Assembly: GCA_020848935.1 (NCBI GenBank)
Contig: JADLHF010000016.1
Span: 1 to 33,728, forward strand
Reading direction: 5' to 3'
DNA: 33,728 nt
Source of the DNA: Acetobacteraceae bacterium
Lineage (GTDB): Bacteria; Pseudomonadota; Alphaproteobacteria; Acetobacterales; Acetobacteraceae
Position 1 is the first letter of the stretch. Every line of letters starts with the position of its first letter. The position numbers and the translations under genes are program-made. The notes under the pieces were generated by a model. That model worked only from the letters and a program-made list of their open reading frames with translations, ran no database searches and was not told the origin of the DNA. Below, piece by piece: positions 16,519-24,377 of the stretch.

Positions 16519-17850
16519 TCACACCCCGGCGACGGCGGCATCCACGGCATCGCCCAGCCGCGCCACGATGGCGTCGATGTCGCTCGCCTGGGCGATGTAG
16601 GGGGGTGCCACGATGACATGGTCGCCGTTCTTGCCGTCGATCGTGCCCGACATCGGATAGATCGCCAGGCCGCGCAGGAACGCCTCCTGCTTGATGCGGT
16701 CGTTCATCTTCAGCGCGGGGTCGTACACCGCCTTGGAGGCACGGTCGCGGACCATCTCGATCGCCCAGAACAGGCCACGGCCGCGGATATCGCCGACATG
16801 GCGATGATTGCCCAGCCGCTCGACCAGGGCGGTGGACAGCCGTTCGCCTTGGACCCGGACGTTCTCGATGAGATTGTCCTCGCGGATCACCTTCTGCACC
16901 GCCAGCGCGGCCGCACAGGCCACGGGATGCGCCTGGTAGGTATGGCCGTGCATGAACGCGCCGGAGCCGGCCCGCAGCGCGTCCACCACCCGCCCGCCGA
17001 TCAGGATGCCGCCGATCGGCTGGTAGCCGCCGCCCAGGCCCTTGGCGACGATCTGGATATCGGGCGTGATGCCCTCCTGCTCCCAGGCATGCATGGTGCC
17101 GGTGCGGCCCATGCCGCACATCACCTCGTCCAGGATCAGCAGCGCGCCGTGGCGGTCGCAGATCTTCCGCACCGCCTGGAAGTAGCCCGGCGGGGCGGCG
17201 ACGCAGCCGGTGGTGGCGCCGACGATCGGCTCGGCCATGAAGGCGATGACGTTCTGCGGCCCGAGTCGCTGGAACTCCGCCTCCAGCTCGTCGGCCAGGC
17301 GCTGGACGTATTGCGCCTCGCTCTCGCCCTCGTTCTGGAAGCGATAGGCGAAGGCCGGGCTGACATGGTGGAAATTGCCCGACAGCAGCGGGGCATAGGG
17401 TGCGCGGCGCATCATGTTGCCGCCGGCCGACAGCGCGCCGAGCGTGTTGCCGTGGTAGGATCCCCGCCGCGCGATGTACTGGGTGCGCTGCGGCTGGCCG
17501 ATCTCAAGGAAATACTGCCGCGCCATCTTGATCGCCGCCTCCGCCCCTTCCGAGCCGGAGGAGCAGATATAGGCGTGGGTCAGCCCGCCCGGCGAACCCT
17601 CCAGGATCATGTCGGCCAGATCCTCGGCGGCCTGGTTGGTGAACAGCGCGGTATGGACATAGGCCACCTGGTCGAGCTGCGCCTTGATCGCCGCATTCAC
17701 CCGGGCATCGCCATGGCCCAGGCAGGCCACCGCGGCACCCCCGGAGCCGTCGATGATCTGCCGGCCGTCGGCGCCGACCAGGTACATTCCCTTGCCGGAT
17801 ACCGCGATCGGCGGCGTGGCGTGCTGGCTGCGGTGCAGGATGCGGCTCAT
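16519..17850 (-). CDS. Class III PLP-dependent aminotransferase
   Basis: This 443-residue fold-type I enzyme moves an amino group, usually a terminal (omega) one, between an amine or amino acid and a keto acid. Visible features are the cofactor phosphate loop CSSGSEGAEAAIKMAR, the region YIARRGSYHGNTLGALSAGG, LLILDEVMCGMGRTGTMHAW for the PLP ring contact, and the Schiff-base lysine K270 in VAKGLGGGYQPIGG. The C-terminal end VAPPYIAQASDIDAIVARL is typical of omega-amino acid/pyruvate type enzymes. ATG 17850 is chosen because AAGGAC lies about 9 nt upstream and the family motif PPIAVSGKGMYLVGADGR follows. The exact substrate is not evident. Confidence 0.93.
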   Translation of the reverse strand: MSRILHRSQHATPPIAVSGKGMYLVGADGRQIIDGSGGAAVACLGHGDARVNAAIKAQLDQVAYVHTALFTNQAAEDLADMILEGSPGGLTHAYICSSGSEGAEAAIKMARQYFLEIGQPQRTQYIARRGSYHGNTLGALSAGGNMMRRAPYAPLLSGNFHHVSPAFAYRFQNEGESEAQYVQRLADELEAEFQRLGPQNVIAFMAEPIVGATTGCVAAPPGYFQAVRKICDRHGALLILDEVMCGMGRTGTMHAWEQEGITPDIQIVAKGLGGGYQPIGGILIGGRVVDALRAGSGAFMHGHTYQAHPVACAAALAVQKVIREDNLIENVRVQGERLSTALVERLGNHRHVGDIRGRGLFWAIEMVRDRASKAVYDPALKMNDRIKQEAFLRGLAIYPMSGTIDGKNGDHVIVAPPYIAQASDIDAIVARLGDAVDAAVAGV

Positions 17851-17916
17851 CGGCGGGGTCCTTGCGAAATTCCTCGCCACAAGCTTGCACCGGCGGCAAA
17901 CCCCGTTCAACCGTTC

Positions 17917-17945
17917 TTGACACTACCCTGCCCCGACTGTAGCAA
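17917..17945 (+). promoter_or_regulatory. Promoter of the Fo ATP synthase operon
   Basis: A perfect TTGACA (17917-17922) is followed after 17 nt by TAGCAA (17940-17945), a weak -10. The expected start near 17952 leaves a leader of about 35 nt before the atpI ATG. It lies in the 136-nt gap between the divergent aminotransferase and ATP synthase genes. Confidence 0.55.
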
Positions 17946-17986
17946 GCGCTGCCTCCCGGCGAACAAACCTGCCGGGTGGAGAACGT

Positions 17987-18379
17987 ATGAGCGAAGAACG
18001 GGACGGCCATGATCGACCCCGCGGCGCATCTTCAGGGTCCCCCCCTGGCGCGTCGTTCGAGGATCGGTTGGGTGCCGCCCGGCGCAGGCAGGGGTTGGCG
18101 CCCCTGCAGCAGGATGCGGACGGGGGCAACTCCAGCCGCGGCCTGTCGCCACCGCAGGGCAATGCCCTGGGCATGGGCCTGCGGGTGGGCGTTGAGTTGG
18201 TGTCGGCCCTGGCCGTGGCGGTTGCCATCGGCTGGTATCTCGACGGCTGGCTCGGCACCAAGCCTTTCCTGCTGATGCTGTTCGTCGTGCTGGGGGGTGC
18301 GGCCGGGGTGGCCAATGTGTGGCGGCTGGTAGCGCCGCCCAAGCCCCGGCGAGACCAACCGCCGCCGGGCGGGGGCTGA
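17987..18379 (+). CDS. atpI: ATP synthase accessory protein AtpI/AtpZ-like
   Basis: The 130-residue product has a hydrophilic N-terminus with FEDRLGAARRRQG, then two membrane helices: GMGLRVGVELVSALAVAVAIGWYLDGWLG and FLLMLFVVLGGAAGVANVWRLV. This pattern (a short basic segment, a helix ending GWYLDxxLGT, a helix ending GxxNxxR) is that of the AtpI/AtpZ family, which assists c-ring assembly or Mg2+ supply. A GGTGGAG site precedes ATG 17987. It is the first gene of the Fo operon, as in other alphaproteobacteria where the F1 genes are encoded elsewhere. Confidence 0.9.
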   Translation: MSEERDGHDRPRGASSGSPPGASFEDRLGAARRRQGLAPLQQDADGGNSSRGLSPPQGNALGMGLRVGVELVSALAVAVAIGWYLDGWLGTKPFLLMLFVVLGGAAGVANVWRLVAPPKPRRDQPPPGGG

Positions 18380-18407
18380 TGGACTGGGATTGAGGGCCGC
18401 GGCTTGC

Positions 18408-18459
18408 GCGGCGATGATATCGGGACCGCTGCCGCGGCGATGATATCGGGGCCGCTGCC
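18408..18459. repeat. Tandem 26-bp duplication between atpI and atpB
   Basis: Two 26-bp units (18408-18433 and 18434-18459), each beginning GCGGCGATGATATCGGG, differ at one position (A/G). A third partial unit starts at 18460. The array lies in the 106-nt leader of atpB and ends about 25 nt before its GTG start. Each unit contains the palindrome GATATC. Confidence 0.85.
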
Positions 18460-18485
18460 GCGGCCTGGGCGAAAAGGACGTTGCT

Positions 18486-19241
18486 GTGGCCGCCGAAGGA
18501 CCGACGATCGACGCGCTCAGCCAGTTCATGCTGACCCCTGCCCTTGGCGCGCTGGGACATTCGGTCAACTTCACCCAGGCCAATGTGTTCATGCTGGCCG
18601 CCGCGGCGTTGACCCTGGGCATGCTGTATTTCGGCGCCCGCCCCGCCGCCATCGTGCCCGGCCGCCTGCAGGCGCTGGCCGAGTTGGCGTACGAGGGCAT
18701 CTACAACATGTGCACGGACCAGATCGGCAAGGAGGGGCGCATCTTCTTCCCCTTCGTGTTCACCCTGTTCTTCTTCGTGCTGATGGGCAACATGCTGGGC
18801 ATGCTGCCCTACGCCTTCACCTATACCAGCCATATCGCGGTGACATTCGCGCTGGCCGCCATGGTCATCGTGCTGGTCACCGTGGTGGCGCTGCGCATCC
18901 ACGGGCTGCATTTCTTCAGCTATTTCTTCCCCGATGGCGCGCCCAAGCTGCTGGCGCCGCTGATCGTGCCGGTCGAGATCATCTCCTACCTCTCGCGCCC
19001 GGTCAGCCTGTCGATCCGTCTCTTCGCCAACATGGTGGCCGGCCACGTGATGCTGAAGGTGTTCGCCAGCTTCGTGGTGATGATGGCCGGCGCCGGCGTG
19101 ATCGGCGTGTTCGCCTCCGCCGCGCCGTTGGCCCTGATCGTGGTGCTGATCGGCTTCGAGTTCCTGGTCGCCTTGTTGCAGGCCTACGTCTTCGCCATCC
19201 TGACCTGCATCTACCTGCACGACGCCGTGCACCTGCACTGA
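18486..19241 (+). CDS. atpB: ATP synthase Fo subunit a
   Basis: The 251-residue inner-membrane subunit forms the proton half-channels next to the c-ring. The essential arginine lies in SLSIRLFANMVAGHVML, the strongest family signature, and the last helix contains FEFLVALLQAYVFAILTCIYL. The N-terminal LTPALGALGHSVNFTQANVFML is typical of alphaproteobacterial subunit a. Translation begins at GTG 18486 with AAGGA about 10 nt before. A longer open frame in another register across this gene was rejected. The c subunit gene follows after 85 nt. Confidence 0.97.
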   Translation: MAAEGPTIDALSQFMLTPALGALGHSVNFTQANVFMLAAAALTLGMLYFGARPAAIVPGRLQALAELAYEGIYNMCTDQIGKEGRIFFPFVFTLFFFVLMGNMLGMLPYAFTYTSHIAVTFALAAMVIVLVTVVALRIHGLHFFSYFFPDGAPKLLAPLIVPVEIISYLSRPVSLSIRLFANMVAGHVMLKVFASFVVMMAGAGVIGVFASAAPLALIVVLIGFEFLVALLQAYVFAILTCIYLHDAVHLH

Positions 19242-19326
19242 GCCGACCGTCCCCGGACGCATCGGCCCCGGGCCGGCGCGTTCATCCAGACTGCCCTGAT
19301 TTCGCTCACCTGAAAGGACTGATCCC

Positions 19327-19551
19327 ATGGAAGTGGCTGCCGCAAAGGCTCTTGGTGCTGGCATCGCCGTCATTGCGCTCGCGGGCGTCGGCATCGGCAT
19401 CGGCAACATCTTCTCCGCGCTGGTGACCAGCGTGGCGCGCAACCCCTCGGCCCGCGATCAGGTCTTCGGCCTGGGCATCCTGGGCTTCGCGCTCACGGAA
19501 GCCGTGGCGCTGTTCGCGCTGCTGATCGCGTTCCTCATCCTCTTCACCTGA
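19327..19551 (+). CDS. atpE: ATP synthase Fo subunit c
   Basis: This 74-residue proteolipid forms the rotating c-ring. Helix 1 carries the glycine motif AGVGIGIGN, the loop has ARNPSARDQ, and helix 2 has the proton-binding Glu58 in [14 protein letters not shown]. The residues after Glu58 do not match the Na+-binding pattern, so it is proton-driven. AAAGGA precedes the ATG by 8 nt. The gene is separated by 17 nt from the next. Confidence 0.97.
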   Translation: MEVAAAKALGAGIAVIALAGVGIGIGNIFSALVTSVARNPSARDQVFGLGILGFALTEAVALFALLIAFLILFT

Positions 19552-19568
19552 TCGCGAGGGGCGCGGAC

Positions 19569-20198
19569 ATGCTCCGCCCAACACGCCAGGCGACAAGGGC
19601 AGCCTTCCGGGGTGCGGCAGCTGCTGCCTTCCTGGCCGCAACGGGTCTGATGTCGGCCGCCCAGGCCGCCGATCCGGCCCACGAGGCCAAGGGCGGCATG
19701 CCGCAGCTGGATTTCGCCAACCCGCTGACCACCGCGCAGGTGGTGTGGCTGGCGATCATCTTCGTTGTGCTCTACCTGCTGCTGTCCCGCTGGGCACTGC
19801 CGCAGGTGGGCGCGGTGCTGGAGAAGCGCGCCAACCGCATCCAGGGCGACCTGGCGGCGGCGCAAAGCGCCAAGGCATCCGCCGATGGCGCCGTCGCCGA
19901 GCTGACCGCGGCGACGCAGCAGGCGCAGGCCACCGCGCAGGCCGAGATCGCCGCCGCCCTCGCCGCGGCCAACGAGGCCGCCGCCGGCCAGGCCGCGACG
20001 CTGAATGCCCGGCTGGACAAGCAGCTGGCCGAAGCCGAGCAGCGCATCGGCGCCGCACGCGACGCCGCAATGGGCGCCCTGCGCAGCGTGGCCGCCGACA
20101 CCGCCGCCGCCGTGGTCACGCGCCTGGTTGGCTCCGCGCCGGCCAGCGGCACGGTGGAACAGGCGGTTGATGCGGCGCTGGCCGCACGCCGCGGCTGA
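19569..20198 (+). CDS. atpG: ATP synthase Fo subunit b' (peripheral stalk)
   Basis: This 209-residue subunit has an N-terminal hydrophobic leader (AAAAAFLAATGLMSAAQA), then LDFANPLTTAQVVWLAIIFVVLYLLLSRWALP as the membrane anchor and a long alanine-rich coiled coil (KRANRIQGDLAAAQSAKASADG onward). A leader plus an extra b-type subunit next to the ordinary b is characteristic of photosynthetic and other alphaproteobacteria, where b and b' form a heterodimeric stalk. The symbol atpG for b' follows one usage; others write atpF2 or atpX. Confidence 0.93.
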   Translation: MLRPTRQATRAAFRGAAAAAFLAATGLMSAAQAADPAHEAKGGMPQLDFANPLTTAQVVWLAIIFVVLYLLLSRWALPQVGAVLEKRANRIQGDLAAAQSAKASADGAVAELTAATQQAQATAQAEIAAALAAANEAAAGQAATLNARLDKQLAEAEQRIGAARDAAMGALRSVAADTAAAVVTRLVGSAPASGTVEQAVDAALAARRG

Positions 20199-20208
20199 GG
20201 AGAGAACG

Positions 20209-20724
20209 ATGGGCCACGAATACGGCTTCTGGGACAATCCCAAGACCTGGGTTGGCGTTGCGTTCTTCATCTTCTTCATCCTGTTCGGCTCCAAGCTCTG
20301 GGAGGCGGTGACCCATCTGCTGGACAAGCGCGCCCAGCAGGTGCGGGCTGAACTGGCCGAGGCCCAGAAGCTGCGCACCGAGGCCGAGGCGCTGCTGGCC
20401 GATGCCAAGGCGCGGCGGGAACAGGCCATGGCCGACGCCAAGGGGCTGATGGAAGGCGCCCGCCACCAGGCCGCCCAGCTGGCGGCGGCTGCTGCCGCGG
20501 ATGCCGAAGCGTCCGCGGCACGGCGCGAGCGCATGGCGGTGGAACGCATCTCGGCCGCCGAGAAGGCCGCGGTGGACGACGTGCGCATGATCGCCGCCGA
20601 AGTGGCCGCCACCGCCGCCGAACGGGTGATCCGCGAGACCCTGTCGGCCGAAAGCGGCGCAGTCCTGGTGGACCGCGCCATTGCCTCCCTGCCCACCGCA
20701 CTGGCGCCGCGCCGCGCCGCCTGA
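20209..20724 (+). CDS. atpF: ATP synthase Fo subunit b (peripheral stalk)
   Basis: The 171-residue subunit has a single N-terminal helix (NPKTWVGVAFFIFFILFGSKLW) followed by a long charged coiled coil (LLDKRAQQVRAELAEAQKLRTEAEALL). It pairs with b' to hold F1 against the c-ring. GAGGAGAG lies immediately before ATG 20209, and the gene starts 10 nt after the b' stop. It ends the operon. No F1 genes are in the window, as expected for alphaproteobacteria. Confidence 0.95.
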   Translation: MGHEYGFWDNPKTWVGVAFFIFFILFGSKLWEAVTHLLDKRAQQVRAELAEAQKLRTEAEALLADAKARREQAMADAKGLMEGARHQAAQLAAAAAADAEASAARRERMAVERISAAEKAAVDDVRMIAAEVAATAAERVIRETLSAESGAVLVDRAIASLPTALAPRRAA

Positions 20725-20771
20725 GGCGGAGTGCCGCCGCCTGGCAGTGCGGTCAGGCAGCAGGAATGTTC

Positions 20772-20880
20772 CTTCTTGAAAAGAAGAACCAAAAACCCGT
20801 CGTTCGTCCAGAAGTGGGGATGATGCTCCACCGAAGGAGCGGGTGAAGTCTTTTTGCTTCTTTTTCTTCAGAAAAAGAAG
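20772..20880. repeat. Composite paired AT-rich hairpin element, copy 5 (one arm degenerate)
   Basis: Hairpin A is perfect at 20857-20880, preceded by AAGTCTTTTTG. The B partner (20772-20786) has decayed to CTTCTTGAAAAGAAG followed by AACCAAAAACC. Orientation is as in copy 4. It lies downstream of atpF and far downstream of the convergent rne. Confidence 0.7.
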
Positions 20881-20922
20881 TGCCTTCTTCCTTTCGTCCG
20901 CGAACAACACCCCCAACAAAGC

Positions 20923-20950
20923 GAAGGCCCCGGGTTGCCCCGGGGCCTTC
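20923..20950. terminator. Strong GC hairpin
   Basis: GAAGGCCCCGGG pairs perfectly with CCCGGGGCCTTC over 12 bp around a TTGC loop. On the minus strand it is followed by GCTTTGTT and lies 36 nt past the stop of the micro-gene at 20987-21058. This makes it a plausible terminator for that gene. It may also stop read-through from atpF. Confidence 0.7.
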
Positions 20951-20986
20951 CATTGTCTGGCAGCGCTTCGCTGTCGGACCCGAAGC

Positions 20987-21058
20987 CTACTCTGCCACCG
21001 CCAGGGGGACAGAGATCCAGGCCACGTCAGACGACCGGCGCCATGAACAATGAGACAC
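20987..21058 (-). CDS. Possible 23-residue micro-protein with near-perfect ribosome binding site
   Basis: A GTG codon at 21058 opens a 24-codon frame ending in TAG (20987-20989), reading MSHCSWRRSSDVAWISVPLA then VAE. It is preceded by AAAGGAGGTGATCC, which is complementary to the 3' end of 16S rRNA over at least 13 nt. GGAGG lies 7 nt before the GTG, the ideal spacing. A strong hairpin follows the stop. I do not recognise the peptide. It could be a real micro-protein, a regulatory leader, or a by-product of an RNA whose function is in the extended anti-16S sequence. It is downstream of and co-directional with rne, separated by another hairpin. Confidence 0.45.
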   Translation of the reverse strand: MSHCSWRRSSDVAWISVPLAVAE

Positions 21059-21074
21059 TGGATCACCTCCTTTC
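21059..21074 (-). promoter_or_regulatory. Extended Shine-Dalgarno sequence
   Basis: On the minus strand GAAAGGAGGTGATCCA matches the complement of the 16S rRNA 3' end across the whole anti-Shine-Dalgarno region and beyond. Read on the plus strand it equals the terminal bases of 16S rRNA (TGGATCACCTCCTTTC), but the flanking sequence does not resemble 16S. Confidence 0.7.
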
Positions 21075-21136
21075 AGTTGGTTGAACACGAAGGCGAGCCT
21101 GCCCTGCCTTGTCGTGCCGGCACAAGCCAAATCGGC

Positions 21137-21180
21137 GGCCCCGGAGAGAAATTCTCCGGATGGAGAACCCCACCGGGGCC
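21137..21180 (-). terminator. Nested hairpin after rne
   Basis: GGCCCCGG (21137-21144) pairs with CCGGGGCC (21173-21180). An alternative inner hairpin is CCGGAGA/TCTCCGG (21141-21159). It begins 24 nt past the rne stop on the minus strand. Only ATTT follows downstream, so termination efficiency is uncertain, and read-through into the micro-gene is possible. Confidence 0.55.
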
Positions 21181-21203
21181 GTGACGTGGTCAGGCGCGGC
21201 CGG

Positions 21204-24200
21204 TCACCGCTTCCAGAAGCCGCGCTTGCGTTCGGTCACCGGCACCGGATCCACGCCCAGTACGATCGGCCGCACGGCGGGTCCCGCCACCGGGCCATCG
21301 GTTGCAGGACCGGGCGCCACTGTTGCCGGCTTTGGCGCCGGCTTTGGCGCCGTGGGGGCCGGCACCGCGGGTTCGGGGACCACTTCGGCGACGATGTCCG
21401 ACGGTGCGGTGGCGTCCGCCGGCACCGGGGGAATTGCCAGCTCGGCCGGGGGCGGCGGGACCGAGGCACGGGCGGCCTCGGCCTGGGCCTGCTCGGCCAG
21501 TTCGGCCCGCTCCAGGATGTCGAAGATGTCGAACGGCGCGCCGCCGAACGGATCGGCCGGGGTGGGGCCGGCATAGGCCGGTGCCCGCGGCGGCGGCGGC
21601 GTTGGCGAGGGGGGTGTGGCGGGCCCGGTCGTGGCGGGCCCGGTCGTGGCGGGCCCGGCCGCAACTGGTGCCGTGGTGACTGGCGCCATCGTATCCGGCA
21701 CGGCCTTGATTGCCGCGGCGGTGGCCTCGGCGTCGCCGGCTTCGGCCTCCTCCGGCGCCTCGTCGCGACGGCGGCGGCGGCCGCCGCGCCGACCGCGCCG
21801 GCGTGCCTTCGGCAGGCCGTTCTCGTCCAGCTCCTCGGGGTCCAGGCTGGGTTGCTCCTGCGCCGCGGGGTCCTCGGCGAGTGCCGCGACCGGCGCTGGT
21901 TCGTCATCCCCGGCCGCGGGCGAAGCCGGCGAGTCCGGCGCGGCTGGCGCGGCTGGCGCGGCTGGCGCGGCTGGCTCGCCGTCGGGCTGTGCCGCGGCAG
22001 GGCTCTCGTCGCCCTCCTCGCGCCGCCCGCCCCGCCGCCGGCGGCGGCGGCGGGGGCGACGGTCCGCCTCATCGCCGTTCTCGGTGGCGTCCGCGCCGCC
22101 CGCTTCAGTGTCCGCCGCGCCAGCATCGTCGTTATTGGACCCGGCCAGATCGGCAGTTCCGGCATCGCCCCCGGGCGCTTCAGCCTTCTCGGCATCGGCC
22201 GGCCCATCGTCGGCGTGTCCCGAATCCGCTTCGGCCACGCGCGCGGCCCTGGCAACGCGGGGCGATGGGGCCGGCGGCGGCGGCTCGAAGCCGATATCCG
22301 GCAATTCCTCGTCCGCGTCGTCGTCCATGTCCAGGACGGGTGGCGCAATCGGTGCCGCTCGGCGTGCAAACAAGACGGCCCGCTCCTCCTCGCTGAACGG
22401 CGGCCGCAGGCGGTCGATGCGGATATTCGGCGCCACCAGCGACTCGTCGCTGCTGAACTGCACCCGCATGGCGAAGCGCGCCTCGATCTCGGCCAGGCGC
22501 TCACGCTTGTTGTTCAGGATGTACATCGCCACCGCGTTGGGGGCGTGCACCATGATCTGGCCGGCGCGGGCCTTGGCCCCTTCCTCCTCGATCTCGCGCA
22601 TCACATGGACCGCCGAGCTTTCCACGTTGCGCACCAGCCCCATCCCGGCGCAATGCGGACAGGTGATGAAGCTGTGCTCGGTCAGGCTGGGCCGCAGGCG
22701 CTGGCGGCTCATCTCCAGCAGGCCGAAATGGCTGATCTGGCCGACCTGGATGCGGGCGCGGTCGTTCTTCAGCGCCTCCTTCAGCCGGCGCTCGACCATC
22801 GCGTTGTTCTTCTTCGACTCCATGTCGATGAAGTCGATCACGATCAGCCCGGCCAGGTCGCGTAGGCGCAACTGGCGGGCGGCCTCCTCGGCGGCCTCCA
22901 GGTTGGTGCGCAGCGCGGTCTCCTCGATGCCGCGCTCGCGGGTGGACTTGCCGGAGTTGACGTCGATCGCCACCAGCGCCTCGGCCTGGTTGATCACCAG
23001 GTAGCCGCCGGACTTGAGCTGGACGGTGGGCACCAGCATCGAATCGAGCTGATCCTCCACGCCGTACTTGGCGAAGAGCGGCTGACCGGCCCCGGCGCCC
23101 TCGGGCCGCCAGAGCTGGATCTTGCGCGCGTGGCTGGGCATCAGCATGCGCATGAAGTCGCGCGCCGCCCGCCAGCCCTGCTCGCCATCGACCACGACCT
23201 CGTCGAAATCGCGCGAATAGCCGTCGCGGATGGCACGCTTGATCAGGTTGGCTTCCTCGTAGATCAGTGCCGGAGCCATGGATTTGAGGGTCAGTTCGCG
23301 GATGTCGTCCCACAGCCGCATGAGGTATTCGGCGTCGCGCTTGATCTCGGGCTTCGGCCGGGCGGCGCCGGCGGTGCGCACGATCAGGCCCATGCCCTGG
23401 GGCAGTTCCAGCTCGGCGGTGATCTCCTTCAGGCGCCGGCGGTCCGCCGCCGAGGTGATCTTGCGCGAGATGCCGCCGCCGCGCGGCGAATTCGGCATCA
23501 GAACGCAGAAGCGGCCGGCCAGCGAGATATAGGTGGTCAGCGCCGCGCCCTTGGTGCCGCGCTCCTCCTTGACCACCTGGATCAGCATGATCTGGCGGCG
23601 GTGGATGACCTCCTGGATGCGGTAGTTGCGCAGGAAGCGCGAGGTGCGGCGCGCTGCGGCCTCCTCGGCGCCGTTGCCCTCGAACACGTCGTCGTCGCCG
23701 CCGAGTTCCTCGGGCGGGGTCGCGTCGCGCTCGACGATGTCGAGTTGGGAGCCGTTATCGGCTTCGGCAGCGGCTTCGGATGCGGCGGGCTCCGGCGGGT
23801 CGGCCTGCGCCGGCGCGTCGGCCTGGGGCTCATCGAGGGTGTCCCCCGCGGCGTCGCCATCGGCTGGCGTGGCCAGGTCGAGCGCGCCATGGGCGACTGC
23901 GCCGTACTCCACCTCGCCATAGGCGGTGGCGGCGGCCGGGGCATCCAGCGCCGCGGCCGGGGTGGCGGCGCGGCCGCGGCGGCCGCGGGCGGGCTTGGCG
24001 CCAGAGGGGGTGCCAGAGGGGGTGCCAGATGGGACGGCCGGCTTGGCGGCGGGGGCGTCGTTGTCCTCGGCCTCCTCCTCGGCGAGAGCATCCTCGGCCT
24101 GCATCTTCAGCAGGCGCTGCCGGTCGGCAACGGGGATCTGGTAATAATCCGGATGGATCTCGCCGAAGGCCAGGAAGCCGTGGCGGCCGCCGCCATATTC

Positions 24201-24377
24201 GACGAAGGCGGCCTGGAGCGACGGTTCCACCCGGACCACCTTGGCCAGGTAGATGTTGCCCTTCAGCTGCTTCTTGGTGGCAGCCTCGACATCGAAATCG
24301 TCGAGTCGGTTACCGTCCAGCACCACCACGCGGGTTTCTTCCGCGTGTGTGGCATCGATCAGCATGCGTTTGGTCAT
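21204..24377 (-). CDS. rne: Ribonuclease E
   Basis: This 1057-residue endoribonuclease is the scaffold of the RNA degradosome. The S1 RNA-binding domain (about residues 36-290) is split by a 150-residue acidic, Ala/Pro-rich insertion (about 95-250), typical of alphaproteobacteria. The catalytic aspartates are D472 in AIDVNSGKS and D515 in VIDFIDM, with the same 43-residue spacing as E. coli D303/D346. The Zn-link is C573 and C576 (CPHCAGMG). The C-terminal 400 residues are disordered, with Arg-rich blocks (RRRRRGGRR) for RNA binding and Ala/Pro repeats. The C-terminus RKRGFWKR resembles the GWW-type motif that binds PNPase in Caulobacter. ATG 24377 (MTKRMLIDATHAEE) matches family starts and has CGGAG upstream. 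Confidence 0.97.
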   Translation of the reverse strand: MTKRMLIDATHAEETRVVVLDGNRLDDFDVEAATKKQLKGNIYLAKVVRVEPSLQAAFVEYGGGRHGFLAFGEIHPDYYQIPVADRQRLLKMQAEDALAEEEAEDNDAPAAKPAVPSGTPSGTPSGAKPARGRRGRAATPAAALDAPAAATAYGEVEYGAVAHGALDLATPADGDAAGDTLDEPQADAPAQADPPEPAASEAAAEADNGSQLDIVERDATPPEELGGDDDVFEGNGAEEAAARRTSRFLRNYRIQEVIHRRQIMLIQVVKEERGTKGAALTTYISLAGRFCVLMPNSPRGGGISRKITSAADRRRLKEITAELELPQGMGLIVRTAGAARPKPEIKRDAEYLMRLWDDIRELTLKSMAPALIYEEANLIKRAIRDGYSRDFDEVVVDGEQGWRAARDFMRMLMPSHARKIQLWRPEGAGAGQPLFAKYGVEDQLDSMLVPTVQLKSGGYLVINQAEALVAIDVNSGKSTRERGIEETALRTNLEAAEEAARQLRLRDLAGLIVIDFIDMESKKNNAMVERRLKEALKNDRARIQVGQISHFGLLEMSRQRLRPSLTEHSFITCPHCAGMGLVRNVESSAVHVMREIEEEGAKARAGQIMVHAPNAVAMYILNNKRERLAEIEARFAMRVQFSSDESLVAPNIRIDRLRPPFSEEERAVLFARRAAPIAPPVLDMDDDADEELPDIGFEPPPPAPSPRVARAARVAEADSGHADDGPADAEKAEAPGGDAGTADLAGSNNDDAGAADTEAGGADATENGDEADRRPRRRRRRRGGRREEGDESPAAAQPDGEPAAPAAPAAPAAPDSPASPAAGDDEPAPVAALAEDPAAQEQPSLDPEELDENGLPKARRRGRRGGRRRRRDEAPEEAEAGDAEATAAAIKAVPDTMAPVTTAPVAAGPATTGPATTGPATPPSPTPPPPRAPAYAGPTPADPFGGAPFDIFDILERAELAEQAQAEAARASVPPPPAELAIPPVPADATAPSDIVAEVVPEPAVPAPTAPKPAPKPATVAPGPATDGPVAGPAVRPIVLGVDPVPVTERKRGFWKR

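Noticed and set aside
15169-18012. A 947-codon plus-strand frame opposite the binding protein and aminotransferase
   Set aside because: It is antisense to two family-recognisable genes and crosses their intergenic gap and promoter region, with no domain of its own.
126-20880. CRISPR array
   Set aside because: The recurring AT-rich hairpins are dispersed over 20 kb in pairs and not arranged as regular repeats with unique spacers, and no cas genes are present.
21058-21074. Remnant of a 16S rRNA 3' end on the plus strand
   Set aside because: Only about 17 nt match (CTGGATCACCTCCTTTC). The preceding sequence has no helix-45 or other 16S similarity, and the complement is perfectly placed as a Shine-Dalgarno.
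21081-23004. Plus-strand frames opposite rne, Ala/Arg/Pro-rich
   Set aside because: They mirror the disordered C-terminal part of RNase E and end at the catalytic domain.
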